Part shown: positions 1 to 8,678 of the stretch, piece by piece
Position numbering within the stretch: position 1 is the stretch's first letter
Layout: every line of letters starts with the position of its first letter
Origin: an uncultured Aquimarina sp.
Lineage (GTDB): Bacteria; Bacteroidota; Bacteroidia; Flavobacteriales; Flavobacteriaceae
Direction: 5' to 3'
DNA length: 64,000 nt
Assembly (NCBI GenBank): GCA_947496355.1
Contig: CANMCO010000004.1
Coordinates: 62,001-126,000 of the forward strand
Notes under the pieces: generated by a model
Seen by the model: the letters and a program-made list of their open reading frames with translations, nothing else
Told to the model about the DNA's origin: nothing
The model's database searches: none
Position numbers and translations under genes: made by a program

Positions 1-359
1 ACCAATCCTGCTAGTTTTTGATTGTCCTTTACGGCCTCCCAATTAGAGAGAATTTTTTCAACTGCATCATCTGGCATAAAATCATCACTATCAATACAAA
101 CATTTAGTTCTGTGTCAATAATTCTATACGCTGCATTATGTCCACCATGCATCCCCAGGTTTTCCTGAAAATGGTATTTGATTGCTATTTTGTTTTCCTT
201 AATCCAGGAGTTCACTAATTCTTCTGTATTGTCTGTAGAACCATCATCAATAATTAGCCATAGAAAATCCTGGTTAGTCTGTCTAATCAAACTCTGATAG
301 CATTGATCCAGGCAATAAGCCCTGTTATAAGTTGGTGTAAATACGGTAATAGTTTTCAT
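1..359 (-). CDS. Glycosyltransferase family 2, C-terminus cut by window edge
   Basis: Only the first 119 codons are inside the window; the rest lies to the left. The protein should transfer a sugar from a nucleotide donor during assembly of the repeat unit on the cytoplasmic face of the membrane. Visible GT-A features are the N-terminal nucleotide-binding strand with FTPTYNR at about residues 7-13, DDGSTDNT at 38-45 and the metal-binding DSDD at 90-93. The ATG at 359 sits right before the conserved first strand, so the start is secure. It lies 17 bp downstream of the Wzy-like polymerase and is probably in the same transcript. Donor and acceptor cannot be told from the sequence. Confidence 0.9.
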   Translation of the reverse strand, partial: MKTITVFTPTYNRAYCLDQCYQSLIRQTNQDFLWLIIDDGSTDNTEELVNSWIKENKIAIKYHFQENLGMHGGHNAAYRIIDTELNVCIDSDDFMPDDAVEKILSNWEAVKDNQKLAGL

Positions 360-376
360 AAGTATGAATATAAATG

Positions 377-1474
377 TTATCCCCAAAAAAAGTAATACAT
401 AAAATAGGTGAACGAAAAATATACTGACATCACCATGCCGATGACAAAATGTTGTTTTTTGAAAAATTGTTGTTTCAGAAAAGGGTAAATAATAATTATT
501 GCCATCATAAACCATGATAAATAAGCAAACCTGTTTGAATAATTCGCGTTGATCACCAAAATCCAAAAACCATTGCAAACAAAATATGTGTTTAAAAGCT
601 GGTTGTATATTTTGTCTTCAAATTTACGTCTGAATACAAAATACCAGCCTGCAAATACCGCAAAAGCACTATGAAATAAAAAATCCCACCTAAATCCTGT
701 ATTAGAAAATGTTCCTTCTGCTGCTTGACTTGTTAAATATCCCGCTAACCTTTCATCGTCTCCAAAACCTAAACCTGCAAACATAGAAATCCAAAAACTT
801 CCCATAGCAAGAGATAAGGGTATACACAACAACCAAACTCTAAAATATACTTTCGGGTTATTATAAAACATCGTCATTATAAACGCCAGAATTGGCAAAA
901 ATGCCGTCTTATGAAAGAATGTTGCAAATAAGAAAAACATTGCCATAAGCGCTTTCTTTCTATGATAACTAACTCCCCAAAGAAAAAAGGAACAGGCCGC
1001 GCCATTTCTCATACCATTTACACCATAAGTCCAAAAGGAAAAAGAAACGATAAACATTATAAATGCATAATACCAATACTCCTTGAAAAACTCCTTAGAG
1101 ATCCTATACATCGGGAAAATATAAATAAATGCACAAATAGTAAAAAAAGTATGCACAGAAGAAAAGCTAGCCATTGTCCTCATAAAAACATGCCAACCGT
1201 AGTCGTTTACTGTAGTAATTGGCGCACCGTGACTATAAGAAGTGAATGTTCTGAAGTAGTTCATGGTATCCCCAAATCGAGCGCTAATAGGTCTTTGCCC
1301 TATATACAGTATTAAGGAAAATAATAATAAATAACCTGTAAAATTAATATAGACCAAATTCTTATGGTCATGAATATTTAAAATACGCGTATGCAGTAAT
1401 GTAAAAAGTACTAAAAAGAAGCACAGATTAAGATATATTGGATAATACCATTCTATGGGAACTATCTCCATCAT
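377..1474 (-). CDS. EpsG-family polysaccharide polymerase (Wzy-like)
   Basis: A 365-residue polytopic membrane protein with roughly ten hydrophobic helices and no soluble domain. The RPIS-x2-FGDT sequence at residues 61-70, just after the second helix, is typical of the EpsG/Wzy family, where a loop with acidic residues follows an Arg-rich turn. The expected role is joining lipid-linked repeat units in the periplasm into the long chain. It is the only polymerase candidate in this stretch and goes with the Wzx-like flippase at 13280-14800. It is followed closely by the GT2 gene and preceded by a 54 bp gap. The two adjacent ATG codons make the exact start uncertain by one residue. Confidence 0.85.
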   Translation of the reverse strand: MMEIVPIEWYYPIYLNLCFFLVLFTLLHTRILNIHDHKNLVYINFTGYLLLFSLILYIGQRPISARFGDTMNYFRTFTSYSHGAPITTVNDYGWHVFMRTMASFSSVHTFFTICAFIYIFPMYRISKEFFKEYWYYAFIMFIVSFSFWTYGVNGMRNGAACSFFLWGVSYHRKKALMAMFFLFATFFHKTAFLPILAFIMTMFYNNPKVYFRVWLLCIPLSLAMGSFWISMFAGLGFGDDERLAGYLTSQAAEGTFSNTGFRWDFLFHSAFAVFAGWYFVFRRKFEDKIYNQLLNTYFVCNGFWILVINANYSNRFAYLSWFMMAIIIIYPFLKQQFFKKQHFVIGMVMSVYFSFTYFMYYFFWG

Positions 1475-1528
1475 ATAATTACACCATTATTAATTAGTTT
1501 AATATCGCTTTGTATACTACACATATAA

Positions 1529-2455
1529 TTACTTTTTTACCACTAAACTTTTATGAATCGAATCACAAAGGTTTTTTGTAAATACTTTTCCTGAATACTT
1601 ATCTATATGATGTCCATCATATGTTTTATACGCTACACTTTTCTTATTAAAATCAAAATAAGGAATATGGTTACTTTCTGCTATAGAATTTATAATTTGA
1701 TTAAATTCCGGATAATATTCTTCTTCGTACTCAAAAAATTCTTTGCTTATAGGCATTCTAACTAGAGAAACATGACCGCGCTTCTTAAGTTTTTGAACCA
1801 GTATATTTAAACTTTTTACACGGATATCTGATATTATAAAATCATCACGATCTCGCAAGAAAACATTAAGCTGATTTTTTTTCCATTCCTCTAATATTTT
1901 CTCATCATCGGTTAAGTTGTTTTCTTCTAACCACCCATCTTTATGTAGCATGGCACCGTTACCAAACATTCCCTTAAAATGAAAAAACGAAAGATTCTTT
2001 ACGAAATATTCATAATTAGGATTCATCGCTACAAAATTGATATTATGAGGTGGTTGTCCGGCTTCTCTAAATTCTCCTCTTATATTATCATATCCTTTTC
2101 GCGATGTAATCATTTCTGGTGTAATCGAAATAATAAAAATCCCATTATCTGATGTCTCGTCAAGTTTTTTAAAGATACTATTGTTATATAAAGGTCCGAT
2201 TATGGCTTGGGCAATTGTAAAACTATAATTTAAAACAGGAAGATCATACCCTTGTTTTTCAAAATAGTCATTTATAACTCTTGGCTGAATTCCTTGCAAA
2301 CTTCTAGAATCACCAATGATCATTGATTTAGCCTTGGGTGATGTGAATTTTTCATAGAAAAAATCCACCTTCCCTCCGTAGTTAACCAATACAAAAGTGA
2401 GTATCGCCAAACATACCATGATAAAAAGACCCAATTTTAATACTAGTAATCTCAT
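1529..2455 (-). CDS. Membrane-anchored SGNH-like protein paired with MBOAT (copy 1)
   Basis: A 308-residue protein with one N-terminal membrane helix (about 5-25) and an extracytoplasmic domain. GDSR at 48-51 looks like SGNH block I with the serine nucleophile, and DGHHID at 280-285 looks like the C-terminal Asp-His pair. This is the layout of DltD and of the AlgJ/AlgX group, which work with an MBOAT to acylate a surface polymer. It starts 6 bp after the MBOAT gene at 2462-3907, so the two are coupled. It is a clear paralogue of the product of 6266-7219: GDSR is at the same residue number and the middle shares long matching stretches. Catalytic activity versus a partner-only role is not resolved. 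Confidence 0.8.
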   Translation of the reverse strand: MRLLVLKLGLFIMVCLAILTFVLVNYGGKVDFFYEKFTSPKAKSMIIGDSRSLQGIQPRVINDYFEKQGYDLPVLNYSFTIAQAIIGPLYNNSIFKKLDETSDNGIFIISITPEMITSRKGYDNIRGEFREAGQPPHNINFVAMNPNYEYFVKNLSFFHFKGMFGNGAMLHKDGWLEENNLTDDEKILEEWKKNQLNVFLRDRDDFIISDIRVKSLNILVQKLKKRGHVSLVRMPISKEFFEYEEEYYPEFNQIINSIAESNHIPYFDFNKKSVAYKTYDGHHIDKYSGKVFTKNLCDSIHKSLVVKK

Positions 2456-2461
2456 GGTTAT

Positions 2462-3907
2462 TTAAAATTGAAAATATATAAACGTTTCAGAACTTCTTCC
2501 GAAAAACAATATCAATACAAAAATGAAAATATAGGAAGCCCATCTTAGATAGATATTATAATCACTGATCTCAAAATCATGCTTCTTTTCTCTATTAATC
2601 CACTCAACTGCAATAAAAATACCTATTAACATAATTGTAATTATTGTTGTATTTCCATATATAGCTGAAGGTGCATCGATTATACTAGTAGAAAAAATTC
2701 TGTTCATATAATCAATTCCTGTCTTAACACTATCTACTCTAAAAAAAACATCAGTCAACATTATCAATACGAATAATATCAACATCTTAAATATCTCCTT
2801 GATTGAAGGGAACCATTTTCCCTTTGCAACAATTTGTTCTGTATTCATTCTACCAGAGTATACCAAAGGAACAAAATAAATCCCATGTAAAAGTCCATAA
2901 ACGACAAATGTCCAGTTAGCACCGTGCCAGAATCCAACCAAAATAAAGGTGACAATTATAGATATTATCAGTCCTTTTTTCTGATGTCTTCTTAGGATGA
3001 AAGAAAGTGGAGTAAATACATAATCCATCATCCAGGTAGTTAATGAAATATGCCACTTCCTCCAAAAATCACTAATATTCGTTGAAAAGAATGGAGTTGA
3101 AAAATTACGCATTAACTGTATTCCAAAAAGCTTAGAAACCCCTATCGCCATGTTCGAGTACCCTGAAAAATCGGCATACAACTGTATCGCATAAAAGAAC
3201 GTTCCCATTAATAATACACTACCCGGGTTATTTTCATAGTTGTCAAAAATCAGATTTGCGAATTCGGCACAATTTTCTGCAATTACTACCTTGGCAAATA
3301 ATCCCCATAATATTTGTCGAAACCCATCTACGCAAACATCATAAGAAAGCTTTCTTTTGTCCTGAATTTGAGGAATAAAACTTGCCGCTCTCTCAATCGG
3401 GCCAGAAAGTATTTTCGGGAAAAAAGTTACAAAAACAGAAAACTCTAAAAGATTAGAATTGGGTTCGATTTCTTCATTAAAAACATCAATTAGGTATCCC
3501 AAGGTCTGAAAGGTAAAAAAACTAATTCCCAATGGAAGAAGTATACTTAATGTACTGTAATTTGATGATGCCCCAAAAACGTTAAGGATTTCATAGAATC
3601 CCTCATAAAAGAAATTAAAATACTTGAAATACAATAGTAATCCAACATTAAATATCACACCCGTATAGAGAAAGATGCTTCTTTTACGGTCATCTGGTGA
3701 TTTATGTATTTTTAATCCGAGGTAAAAATTAATGAGTGTACTTGCAACAAGTAAAGCTAAAAACTTCCAATCCGCCCAGGCGTAAAAAAACAAGCTAACT
3801 ACTAATAAAAATAGATTCTGGTAAACACTTGATTTACTAAAAACCAACCAGTACAGTAAAAATACGGGAATAATAAAAACAATAAAATCTACCGAGTTAA
3901 AAACCAC
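2462..3907 (-). CDS. MBOAT family O-acyltransferase (copy 1)
   Basis: A 481-residue multi-pass membrane protein of the AlgI/DltB/PatA family, which passes acyl groups from a cytoplasmic donor to an acceptor outside. Diagnostic elements are YADFSGY near 254-260, FWRKWHIS with His286, and FWHGANW with the catalytic-type His328. It is flanked by an acyl carrier protein gene 9 bp upstream and the SGNH gene 6 bp downstream. That neighbourhood copies the Dlt logic of carrier, MBOAT and SGNH partner, so the likely donor is the ACP encoded at 3917-4168. The nature of the acyl group is inferred only as far as the ligase allows. Confidence 0.92.
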   Translation of the reverse strand: MVFNSVDFIVFIIPVFLLYWLVFSKSSVYQNLFLLVVSLFFYAWADWKFLALLVASTLINFYLGLKIHKSPDDRKRSIFLYTGVIFNVGLLLYFKYFNFFYEGFYEILNVFGASSNYSTLSILLPLGISFFTFQTLGYLIDVFNEEIEPNSNLLEFSVFVTFFPKILSGPIERAASFIPQIQDKRKLSYDVCVDGFRQILWGLFAKVVIAENCAEFANLIFDNYENNPGSVLLMGTFFYAIQLYADFSGYSNMAIGVSKLFGIQLMRNFSTPFFSTNISDFWRKWHISLTTWMMDYVFTPLSFILRRHQKKGLIISIIVTFILVGFWHGANWTFVVYGLLHGIYFVPLVYSGRMNTEQIVAKGKWFPSIKEIFKMLILFVLIMLTDVFFRVDSVKTGIDYMNRIFSTSIIDAPSAIYGNTTIITIMLIGIFIAVEWINREKKHDFEISDYNIYLRWASYIFIFVLILFFGRSSETFIYFQF

Positions 3908-3916
3908 TTTCTTGAA

Positions 3917-4168
3917 TTATATTTTAGATTGGATTACTGAAACTAGTGATCCCATGTTTTTAAGTTTATTTAAATCTCTAAGTTTAAAACGAATGCTAAA
4001 CTCTTCTTCTATTTTGGTAATAATCATCATATGTGATAACGAATCCCAACCATCTACATCTCTGGCTGTTAACTCATCATGCATTTCAAAATTTTCATGT
4101 TCTAATATAGATATTAGCACATCACTTATTCTATTTTTTATAACCTCTGCTTCCATATACCCAATCAA
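3917..4168 (-). CDS. Acyl/peptidyl carrier protein
   Basis: An 83-residue helical carrier protein. The phosphopantetheine attachment site is the DSL of GWDSLSH, with Ser43. Similar small carriers are DltC, AlmF and NRPS or fatty-acid ACPs. It sits between the adenylating ligase gene (8 bp upstream) and the MBOAT gene (9 bp downstream), so it most likely receives the adenylated substrate and presents it to the membrane acyltransferase. A second in-frame ATG at 4156 would remove four residues and is equally possible. A PPTase is not encoded in the window and would have to come from elsewhere. Confidence 0.93.
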   Translation of the reverse strand: MIGYMEAEVIKNRISDVLISILEHENFEMHDELTARDVDGWDSLSHMMIITKIEEEFSIRFKLRDLNKLKNMGSLVSVIQSKI

Positions 4169-4176
4169 TTACAATC

Positions 4177-5661
4177 TTAATTAAATAGTTTTTTTAATTC
4201 TTTTCGATCCGTTTTCCCATTTGTGTTTAGCGGAAAGCTATCTACAAATTTTATCTGAGTAGGAATCATGTATTGTGGTAATTTCGATTTTAAATCATCT
4301 ACCAACTGCTTTGTTTCAAATACGGCTGATTCTAATACTAAGCCGATCTCAGTATTTTGTATTTTATTATTAAAAGCTATGGCTACTACATTTATTTTAT
4401 CCAAAACGGCTTTAACATGAAACTCTATTTCTGACAACTCTACTCTAAATCCTTGAATCTTTGCCTGAAAATCTACCCTTCCTAAATATAATATGTCTCC
4501 ATCTTTATCAACATTACATAAGTCTCCGGTTCTATAAAATCTTACTTTTTTCCCATTATACTCTTTGTAAAAAAAGACTTCTTTATTTTTTTCTTCATTT
4601 TTCCAATATCCCGGGGTAAGCTGCTCACCACTTAAACATAATTCTCCACTTTCACCAATATTCACTTCATTATTCTCCTCATCTACAATAATTGTGGTGG
4701 TATTCTGCATATCCTTTCCAATAGTTAAAACTCCATTATGAGTTTTATTTCCCCCTCCTCTTTTGTAGGTGTAATCTGTACAAAATATAGTACATTCTGT
4801 TGGACCATATACATTAGCTATCGTTGCATTAGGAACACACTTGCTCCATTCTTCTGTAACATCTAGTGGCAATGCTTCACCGCAAAAAAGGCTAAATTTC
4901 ATTGCAGGGCAATCTATTTCATCAAAATATGCTCTTAGATAATGAAGAATTGACGGAACCATCAAGGCAAATGTGAGTTCATAGTCCTCCATCAATTCAA
5001 ATATATAGCTATACTTGATTTCATCTTTAGGGATGGTATAAATACATGCGCCTTTAAGAATCGGAGCCAAATAAGACACTACCGATAAATCAAACGTTAA
5101 TTCAAACATTTGTAAGCAACGATCAGTATTTGTAATGGTATAATCTAATTTCCAGAAAGCTTCTATAAAACCCGATAAGTTGTCAAAAGTAATTGGCACT
5201 CCTTTTGGCGTCCCGGTAGTTCCCGATGTAAAGAAAATATATCCAAGATCATCGTTTGATACTTTTACAGGTGCCAAATCTATTTCTGAAGAAGTACTGC
5301 CTTTTGTTTGCACAGTGTTGTACGCTACAAATACTTTATCTATTGAAGAATCTAGAATTGTAGAAATTTCGGCTTGTTTAATAACCATATTATTTCTCTC
5401 TACCGGGAATTCAGGATTCAAAGGCACATAAGCTTTTCCTTCTAACCATAATGCTATTATTGAAGCATAAGTTTGGATATCATCATTAGTAATTAATCCG
5501 ACATTGGACTCAGTTTCTTTTACCCAAGTTTGGATAACTTTCCTGATACCAGAAATCACTTTTGCAAAATCTTTATACGTATAATATGTATTACTAATGC
5601 AGAAAGCATTTTGATCATAATTATCCTCAATAGATTTTTGTATGTCAAAAATTAAATTCAT
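4177..5661 (-). CDS. DltA-like AMP-binding amino acid (acyl) adenylating ligase
   Basis: A stand-alone adenylation domain of 494 residues that should activate a carboxylic acid with ATP and load it on the neighbouring carrier protein. Motifs seen are FTSGTTGTPKG at about 144-154, FCGEALP, YGPTE at 285-289, YRTGD, and the C-terminal NGK with Lys483. Length and FCGEALP wording resemble D-alanine:carrier ligase DltA and AlmE more than acyl-CoA synthetases. The reading frame is open upstream to 5757, but those 32 codons have an unusual Cys- and Lys-rich composition and overlap the preceding acetyltransferase gene, so I use the ATG at 5661. Substrate specificity cannot be read reliably from the pocket. 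Confidence 0.88.
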   Translation of the reverse strand: MNLIFDIQKSIEDNYDQNAFCISNTYYTYKDFAKVISGIRKVIQTWVKETESNVGLITNDDIQTYASIIALWLEGKAYVPLNPEFPVERNNMVIKQAEISTILDSSIDKVFVAYNTVQTKGSTSSEIDLAPVKVSNDDLGYIFFTSGTTGTPKGVPITFDNLSGFIEAFWKLDYTITNTDRCLQMFELTFDLSVVSYLAPILKGACIYTIPKDEIKYSYIFELMEDYELTFALMVPSILHYLRAYFDEIDCPAMKFSLFCGEALPLDVTEEWSKCVPNATIANVYGPTECTIFCTDYTYKRGGGNKTHNGVLTIGKDMQNTTTIIVDEENNEVNIGESGELCLSGEQLTPGYWKNEEKNKEVFFYKEYNGKKVRFYRTGDLCNVDKDGDILYLGRVDFQAKIQGFRVELSEIEFHVKAVLDKINVVAIAFNNKIQNTEIGLVLESAVFETKQLVDDLKSKLPQYMIPTQIKFVDSFPLNTNGKTDRKELKKLFN

Positions 5662-5699
5662 TTTTATCAACCAATGGTATTTAGTACTCTCCCAATAAA

Positions 5700-6269
5700 T
5701 TATACTCTCTTTCCGTCTTTTTTTATAATTCTTCCTGGGTTCCCAACAACAACACAATTTTCCGGAACATCTTTGACCACAACTGCACCTGCACCTATGA
5801 CACTGTTGTTTCCGATTGTAATATCTCCAATAATAATTGCTCCAGTATTAACAGAAACATTATCACCAATTGTAGGTCTCTTCCCTTCTACTTCTCCCAC
5901 AGTAACCAGGTGATTGACATAAAAATTCTCTCCAATAGCATCTGCATTCAATATCGTACTATAAGGATGTCCCGTAAGGATTCCTCCTCCCAATTTTGTA
6001 CTAATATCAATTCTAAAGTATTTTTCTTTTCTACAATACAAATTAAGCACATGAGCTATCAATCCTCTATTTCTAAAGTAGAAAATCGTTCTAAAGTCTG
6101 GTGAATATGCCAGAAAATCTAATAGTAACGAGATCTTCCCTTTATGCATTCCCTTTGCTTCTGCCCATCTTTTTATATCCTTATCAATATCCGCCTTATT
6201 CTTACTATTTATATATAGTAAAATATGTGGAATCAGGAACAACTTATATAGGGTCATTATTATCTTCAT
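5700..6269 (-). CDS. Left-handed beta-helix (hexapeptide) acetyltransferase
   Basis: A 189-residue protein with an alpha-helical N-terminal part of about 85 residues followed by hexapeptide repeats (isoleucine, valine and glycine at six-residue spacing) to about residue 180, ending in the usual GNPGR. It resembles serine O-acetyltransferase and WbbJ-type sugar acetyltransferases. His101 and His120 are candidates for the catalytic base. Its start codon overlaps the stop of the upstream SGNH gene by 4 bp (ATGA), a sign of translational coupling. In this locus a cytoplasmic sugar O- or N-acetylation is more likely than cysteine synthesis, but serine acetyl transfer to supply the neighbouring ligase is a possible alternative. 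Confidence 0.82.
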   Translation of the reverse strand: MKIIMTLYKLFLIPHILLYINSKNKADIDKDIKRWAEAKGMHKGKISLLLDFLAYSPDFRTIFYFRNRGLIAHVLNLYCRKEKYFRIDISTKLGGGILTGHPYSTILNADAIGENFYVNHLVTVGEVEGKRPTIGDNVSVNTGAIIIGDITIGNNSVIGAGAVVVKDVPENCVVVGNPGRIIKKDGKRV

Positions 6270-7219
6270 CTTAGGATACTTGCGTTTTGTAATAATTGAT
6301 TATTGTACTTAAGTATAGAATCACAAAGTAAATTAGTAAACACAGCACTTCCAGTTTTATCTAAATGATGACCATCATATGTTTTGAAATCAATAGCATC
6401 TGTCACCGGATTAAAATTAAAATAAAGAATATCATTATTATCCGCGATAACCTGAAGATCTTTATCAAAACTCGGGTAATATCCATTTTCCTTTTCAAGG
6501 AAATCCAAATCAATAGGCATACGTACAAGGTAAACTTCTCCGTGAGCCTTTAATTTTTTTACTAGTACATCTAAGCTTTCTAAACGAACTTCTGAGATTT
6601 TATAATCATCAATCATTCTATCAAAAATCTCGGATTGTGTATTTTTCCATTTATTAAAAACCTCAGGGCTTTTTGGTAAATTATTCAATTCTAACCAACC
6701 ATCTTTATGCATGGTTGAGCTTTTTCTAAATAAGGCTTGAAAATGAAAATAATTTAAGTTCTTAAGAAGGTATTCATAATTTGGATTCATATTAACAAAC
6801 CTAATATTATGAGGAGGTTCTCCCGCTTCTCTATACTCGCCTTTATGGTTGTCATTTTCCTTTTCTGAAGCCAGCATCCAAGGTGTCATAGAAATTATAA
6901 ATACACCATTGGTAACATTTTTATCTAGTTTTTTTAGAATACTCTCATTATACAGCTCGCCAATTGGCGCTTGTGCTATCGTAAAACTATAATTAAACAT
7001 GGGTAACTCGAAATCAGACCCTGCAAGTTTTTTATTGATGATACTTGGCATCACTCCCTGCATACCTCTAGAGTCACCAATAATCATTGATTTGGCCTGA
7101 GGTGTTGTAAATTTATTATAGAAATAATCTATATTCTCTCCGTACTTCAGCATTGTAAAAGTTACAATAACGAAGCAAAGTGCTATAAATAAACTTACTT
7201 TTATTAAATACTTTTTCAT
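6266..7219 (-). CDS. Membrane-anchored SGNH-like protein paired with MBOAT (copy 2)
   Basis: A 317-residue paralogue of the product of 1529-2455, with an N-terminal membrane helix (about 5-24), GDSR at 48-51 and DGHHLD at about 282-287. Shared stretches include the region around APHN-like PPHNIRF and NPNYEYL. The frame stays open to 7306, but that extension lies inside the MBOAT gene, and the ATG at 7219 gives an N-terminus colinear with the paralogue. It follows the MBOAT at 7225-8652 by 5 bp, so each SGNH has its own MBOAT. The expected role is transfer of, or support for, acylation of the polymer outside the inner membrane. Confidence 0.8.
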   Translation of the reverse strand: MKKYLIKVSLFIALCFVIVTFTMLKYGENIDYFYNKFTTPQAKSMIIGDSRGMQGVMPSIINKKLAGSDFELPMFNYSFTIAQAPIGELYNESILKKLDKNVTNGVFIISMTPWMLASEKENDNHKGEYREAGEPPHNIRFVNMNPNYEYLLKNLNYFHFQALFRKSSTMHKDGWLELNNLPKSPEVFNKWKNTQSEIFDRMIDDYKISEVRLESLDVLVKKLKAHGEVYLVRMPIDLDFLEKENGYYPSFDKDLQVIADNNDILYFNFNPVTDAIDFKTYDGHHLDKTGSAVFTNLLCDSILKYNNQLLQNASILR

Positions 7220-7224
7220 ATCTA

Positions 7225-8652
7225 TTAAAATTGAAAGTAGATAAAAGAATCTGATGCTTTTCCGAAAAGCAAAATGCATATAAATATTGTCATGTACATC
7301 CCCCATCTCACATAAACAGGCCTATTAGCTATTGCTAATCCATGTTGTTCTTTTCTATTAATCCACTCCACTACTAATAAAACTATAATTACTGCGATAG
7401 CAACCTTATCCAGGTTTCCCCATGTATTACCTTGGAAACTAAAAATTCTTTTGATGTACAAAAATGCATCTTCTATAGTATTTGCCCTAAAAAACACTCT
7501 TATAAAACAAGTTACAATAAAAGTTTCTAGTATAGCATAAAACTCTCTAAATGAGGGTAAAAAACCATTAAATGCGACTACTTCCAAATTCCTTCTGTTT
7601 CTTTTGAACAACATTAAGGGAACATAATACAAGGCATTAAGAAAGCCCCAAAAAATGAATGTCCAGTTGGCTCCATGCCAAAACCCACTTATTAAATAGA
7701 TAATGAAAACGTTTCTCAGCTTTAAATTAACTCCAACCCTACTTCCTCCTAGAGGGAAATACACATAATCCTTGAACCAATTGGTTAAAGACATATGCCA
7801 TCTTCTATAAAATTCTGCAATATCTCTAGCAAAATAAGGAAACGCAAAATTCTGTTTTAAATCAAAACCAAATAACCTGGCACTACCAATCGCAATGTCT
7901 GAATATCCGGAAAAATCTCCGTACAGCTGAAATGCAAAAAACACCATTGCAACAAATAATTCCCCCGAAGAACTTGCTGCTGGATCGTTAAAGGCTCTAT
8001 CAACAAAAACTGCGCAGCTATCTGCTACAACGACTTTTTTGAAAAACCCCCATAACATTTGTCGCATACCATCGGCGGCTTTATCATAACTAAAAACTCT
8101 TTTCTTTTGAAATTGTGGCAGTAAGTTTGTAGCTCTCTCTATAGGCCCTGCAACCAACTGCGGAAAAAAGCTTACATATGCAAAAAACTGAACAATAGAA
8201 TTAGAAGGTTCAATTTTATCTCTATACACATCTATAGTATAACTAAGAGTTTGAAAGGTATAGAAACTAATCCCAACAGGTAGAATAATGTGTAAGGTGA
8301 TATAATCTGCTTGAAAACCAAAAACACTAAAAAGATCTACTAAAGAGTCTGCAAAAAAATTGAAATACTTAAAAAAGCCCAATAATCCCAAATTCATGGC
8401 CAAACTAACGCCTAAAAGCGCCTTTTTTGCATTCTTATTGGATGATGCTTTTATTTTTTTCGCTATTGTGAAATCAATTAGAGAACTAGCAGCAATCAAG
8501 AATAAAAAACGCCAATCCCAGCAACCATAGAAGAAGTAGCTTATAAATAACAAATAGGTATTCTGTATTTTTAAAGACTTTTTGGATAAAAGCCAATAAA
8601 TGAAGAAAGAAATAGGTAAAAAGAAAAGAAATATTACCGAATTAAAAATCAT
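7225..8652 (-). CDS. MBOAT family O-acyltransferase (copy 2)
   Basis: A 475-residue multi-pass acyltransferase. YGDFSGY near 244-250, FYRRWHMS with His286 and FWHGANW with His326 mark the MBOAT/AlgI fold. It is paralogous to the product of 2462-3907; both begin with nearly the same residues and carry the two histidines at similar positions. It is followed by its SGNH partner (5 bp) and then the soluble hexapeptide acetyltransferase. This copy has no adjacent carrier protein, so its donor may be acetyl-CoA-derived, as for alginate acetylation, or it may share the ACP encoded downstream in the same transcript. Confidence 0.92.
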   Translation of the reverse strand: MIFNSVIFLFFLPISFFIYWLLSKKSLKIQNTYLLFISYFFYGCWDWRFLFLIAASSLIDFTIAKKIKASSNKNAKKALLGVSLAMNLGLLGFFKYFNFFADSLVDLFSVFGFQADYITLHIILPVGISFYTFQTLSYTIDVYRDKIEPSNSIVQFFAYVSFFPQLVAGPIERATNLLPQFQKKRVFSYDKAADGMRQMLWGFFKKVVVADSCAVFVDRAFNDPAASSSGELFVAMVFFAFQLYGDFSGYSDIAIGSARLFGFDLKQNFAFPYFARDIAEFYRRWHMSLTNWFKDYVYFPLGGSRVGVNLKLRNVFIIYLISGFWHGANWTFIFWGFLNALYYVPLMLFKRNRRNLEVVAFNGFLPSFREFYAILETFIVTCFIRVFFRANTIEDAFLYIKRIFSFQGNTWGNLDKVAIAVIIVLLVVEWINRKEQHGLAIANRPVYVRWGMYMTIFICILLFGKASDSFIYFQF

Positions 8653-8678
8653 TGTACTCTCTTTATTTTTTTGATTAA

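Noticed and set aside
962..1315. Plus-strand frame of 117 codons opposite the Wzy-like gene
   Set aside because: It is a shadow of the membrane-protein frame, with no domain and unusual composition; the minus-strand frame has clear helices and motifs.
5662..5757. N-terminal extension of the adenylating ligase
   Set aside because: The extra 32 codons encode a Cys/Trp/Lys-rich stretch unlike any A-domain start and overlap the acetyltransferase gene.
5700..6269. Calling the hexapeptide protein CysE (serine acetyltransferase)
   Set aside because: The fold matches, but the genomic setting and coupling to SGNH/MBOAT genes favour a sugar or polymer acetyltransferase; the precise substrate is left open.
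7220..7306. N-terminal extension of the second SGNH protein
   Set aside because: It overlaps the MBOAT reading frame, and the ATG at 7219 makes the protein colinear with its paralogue.
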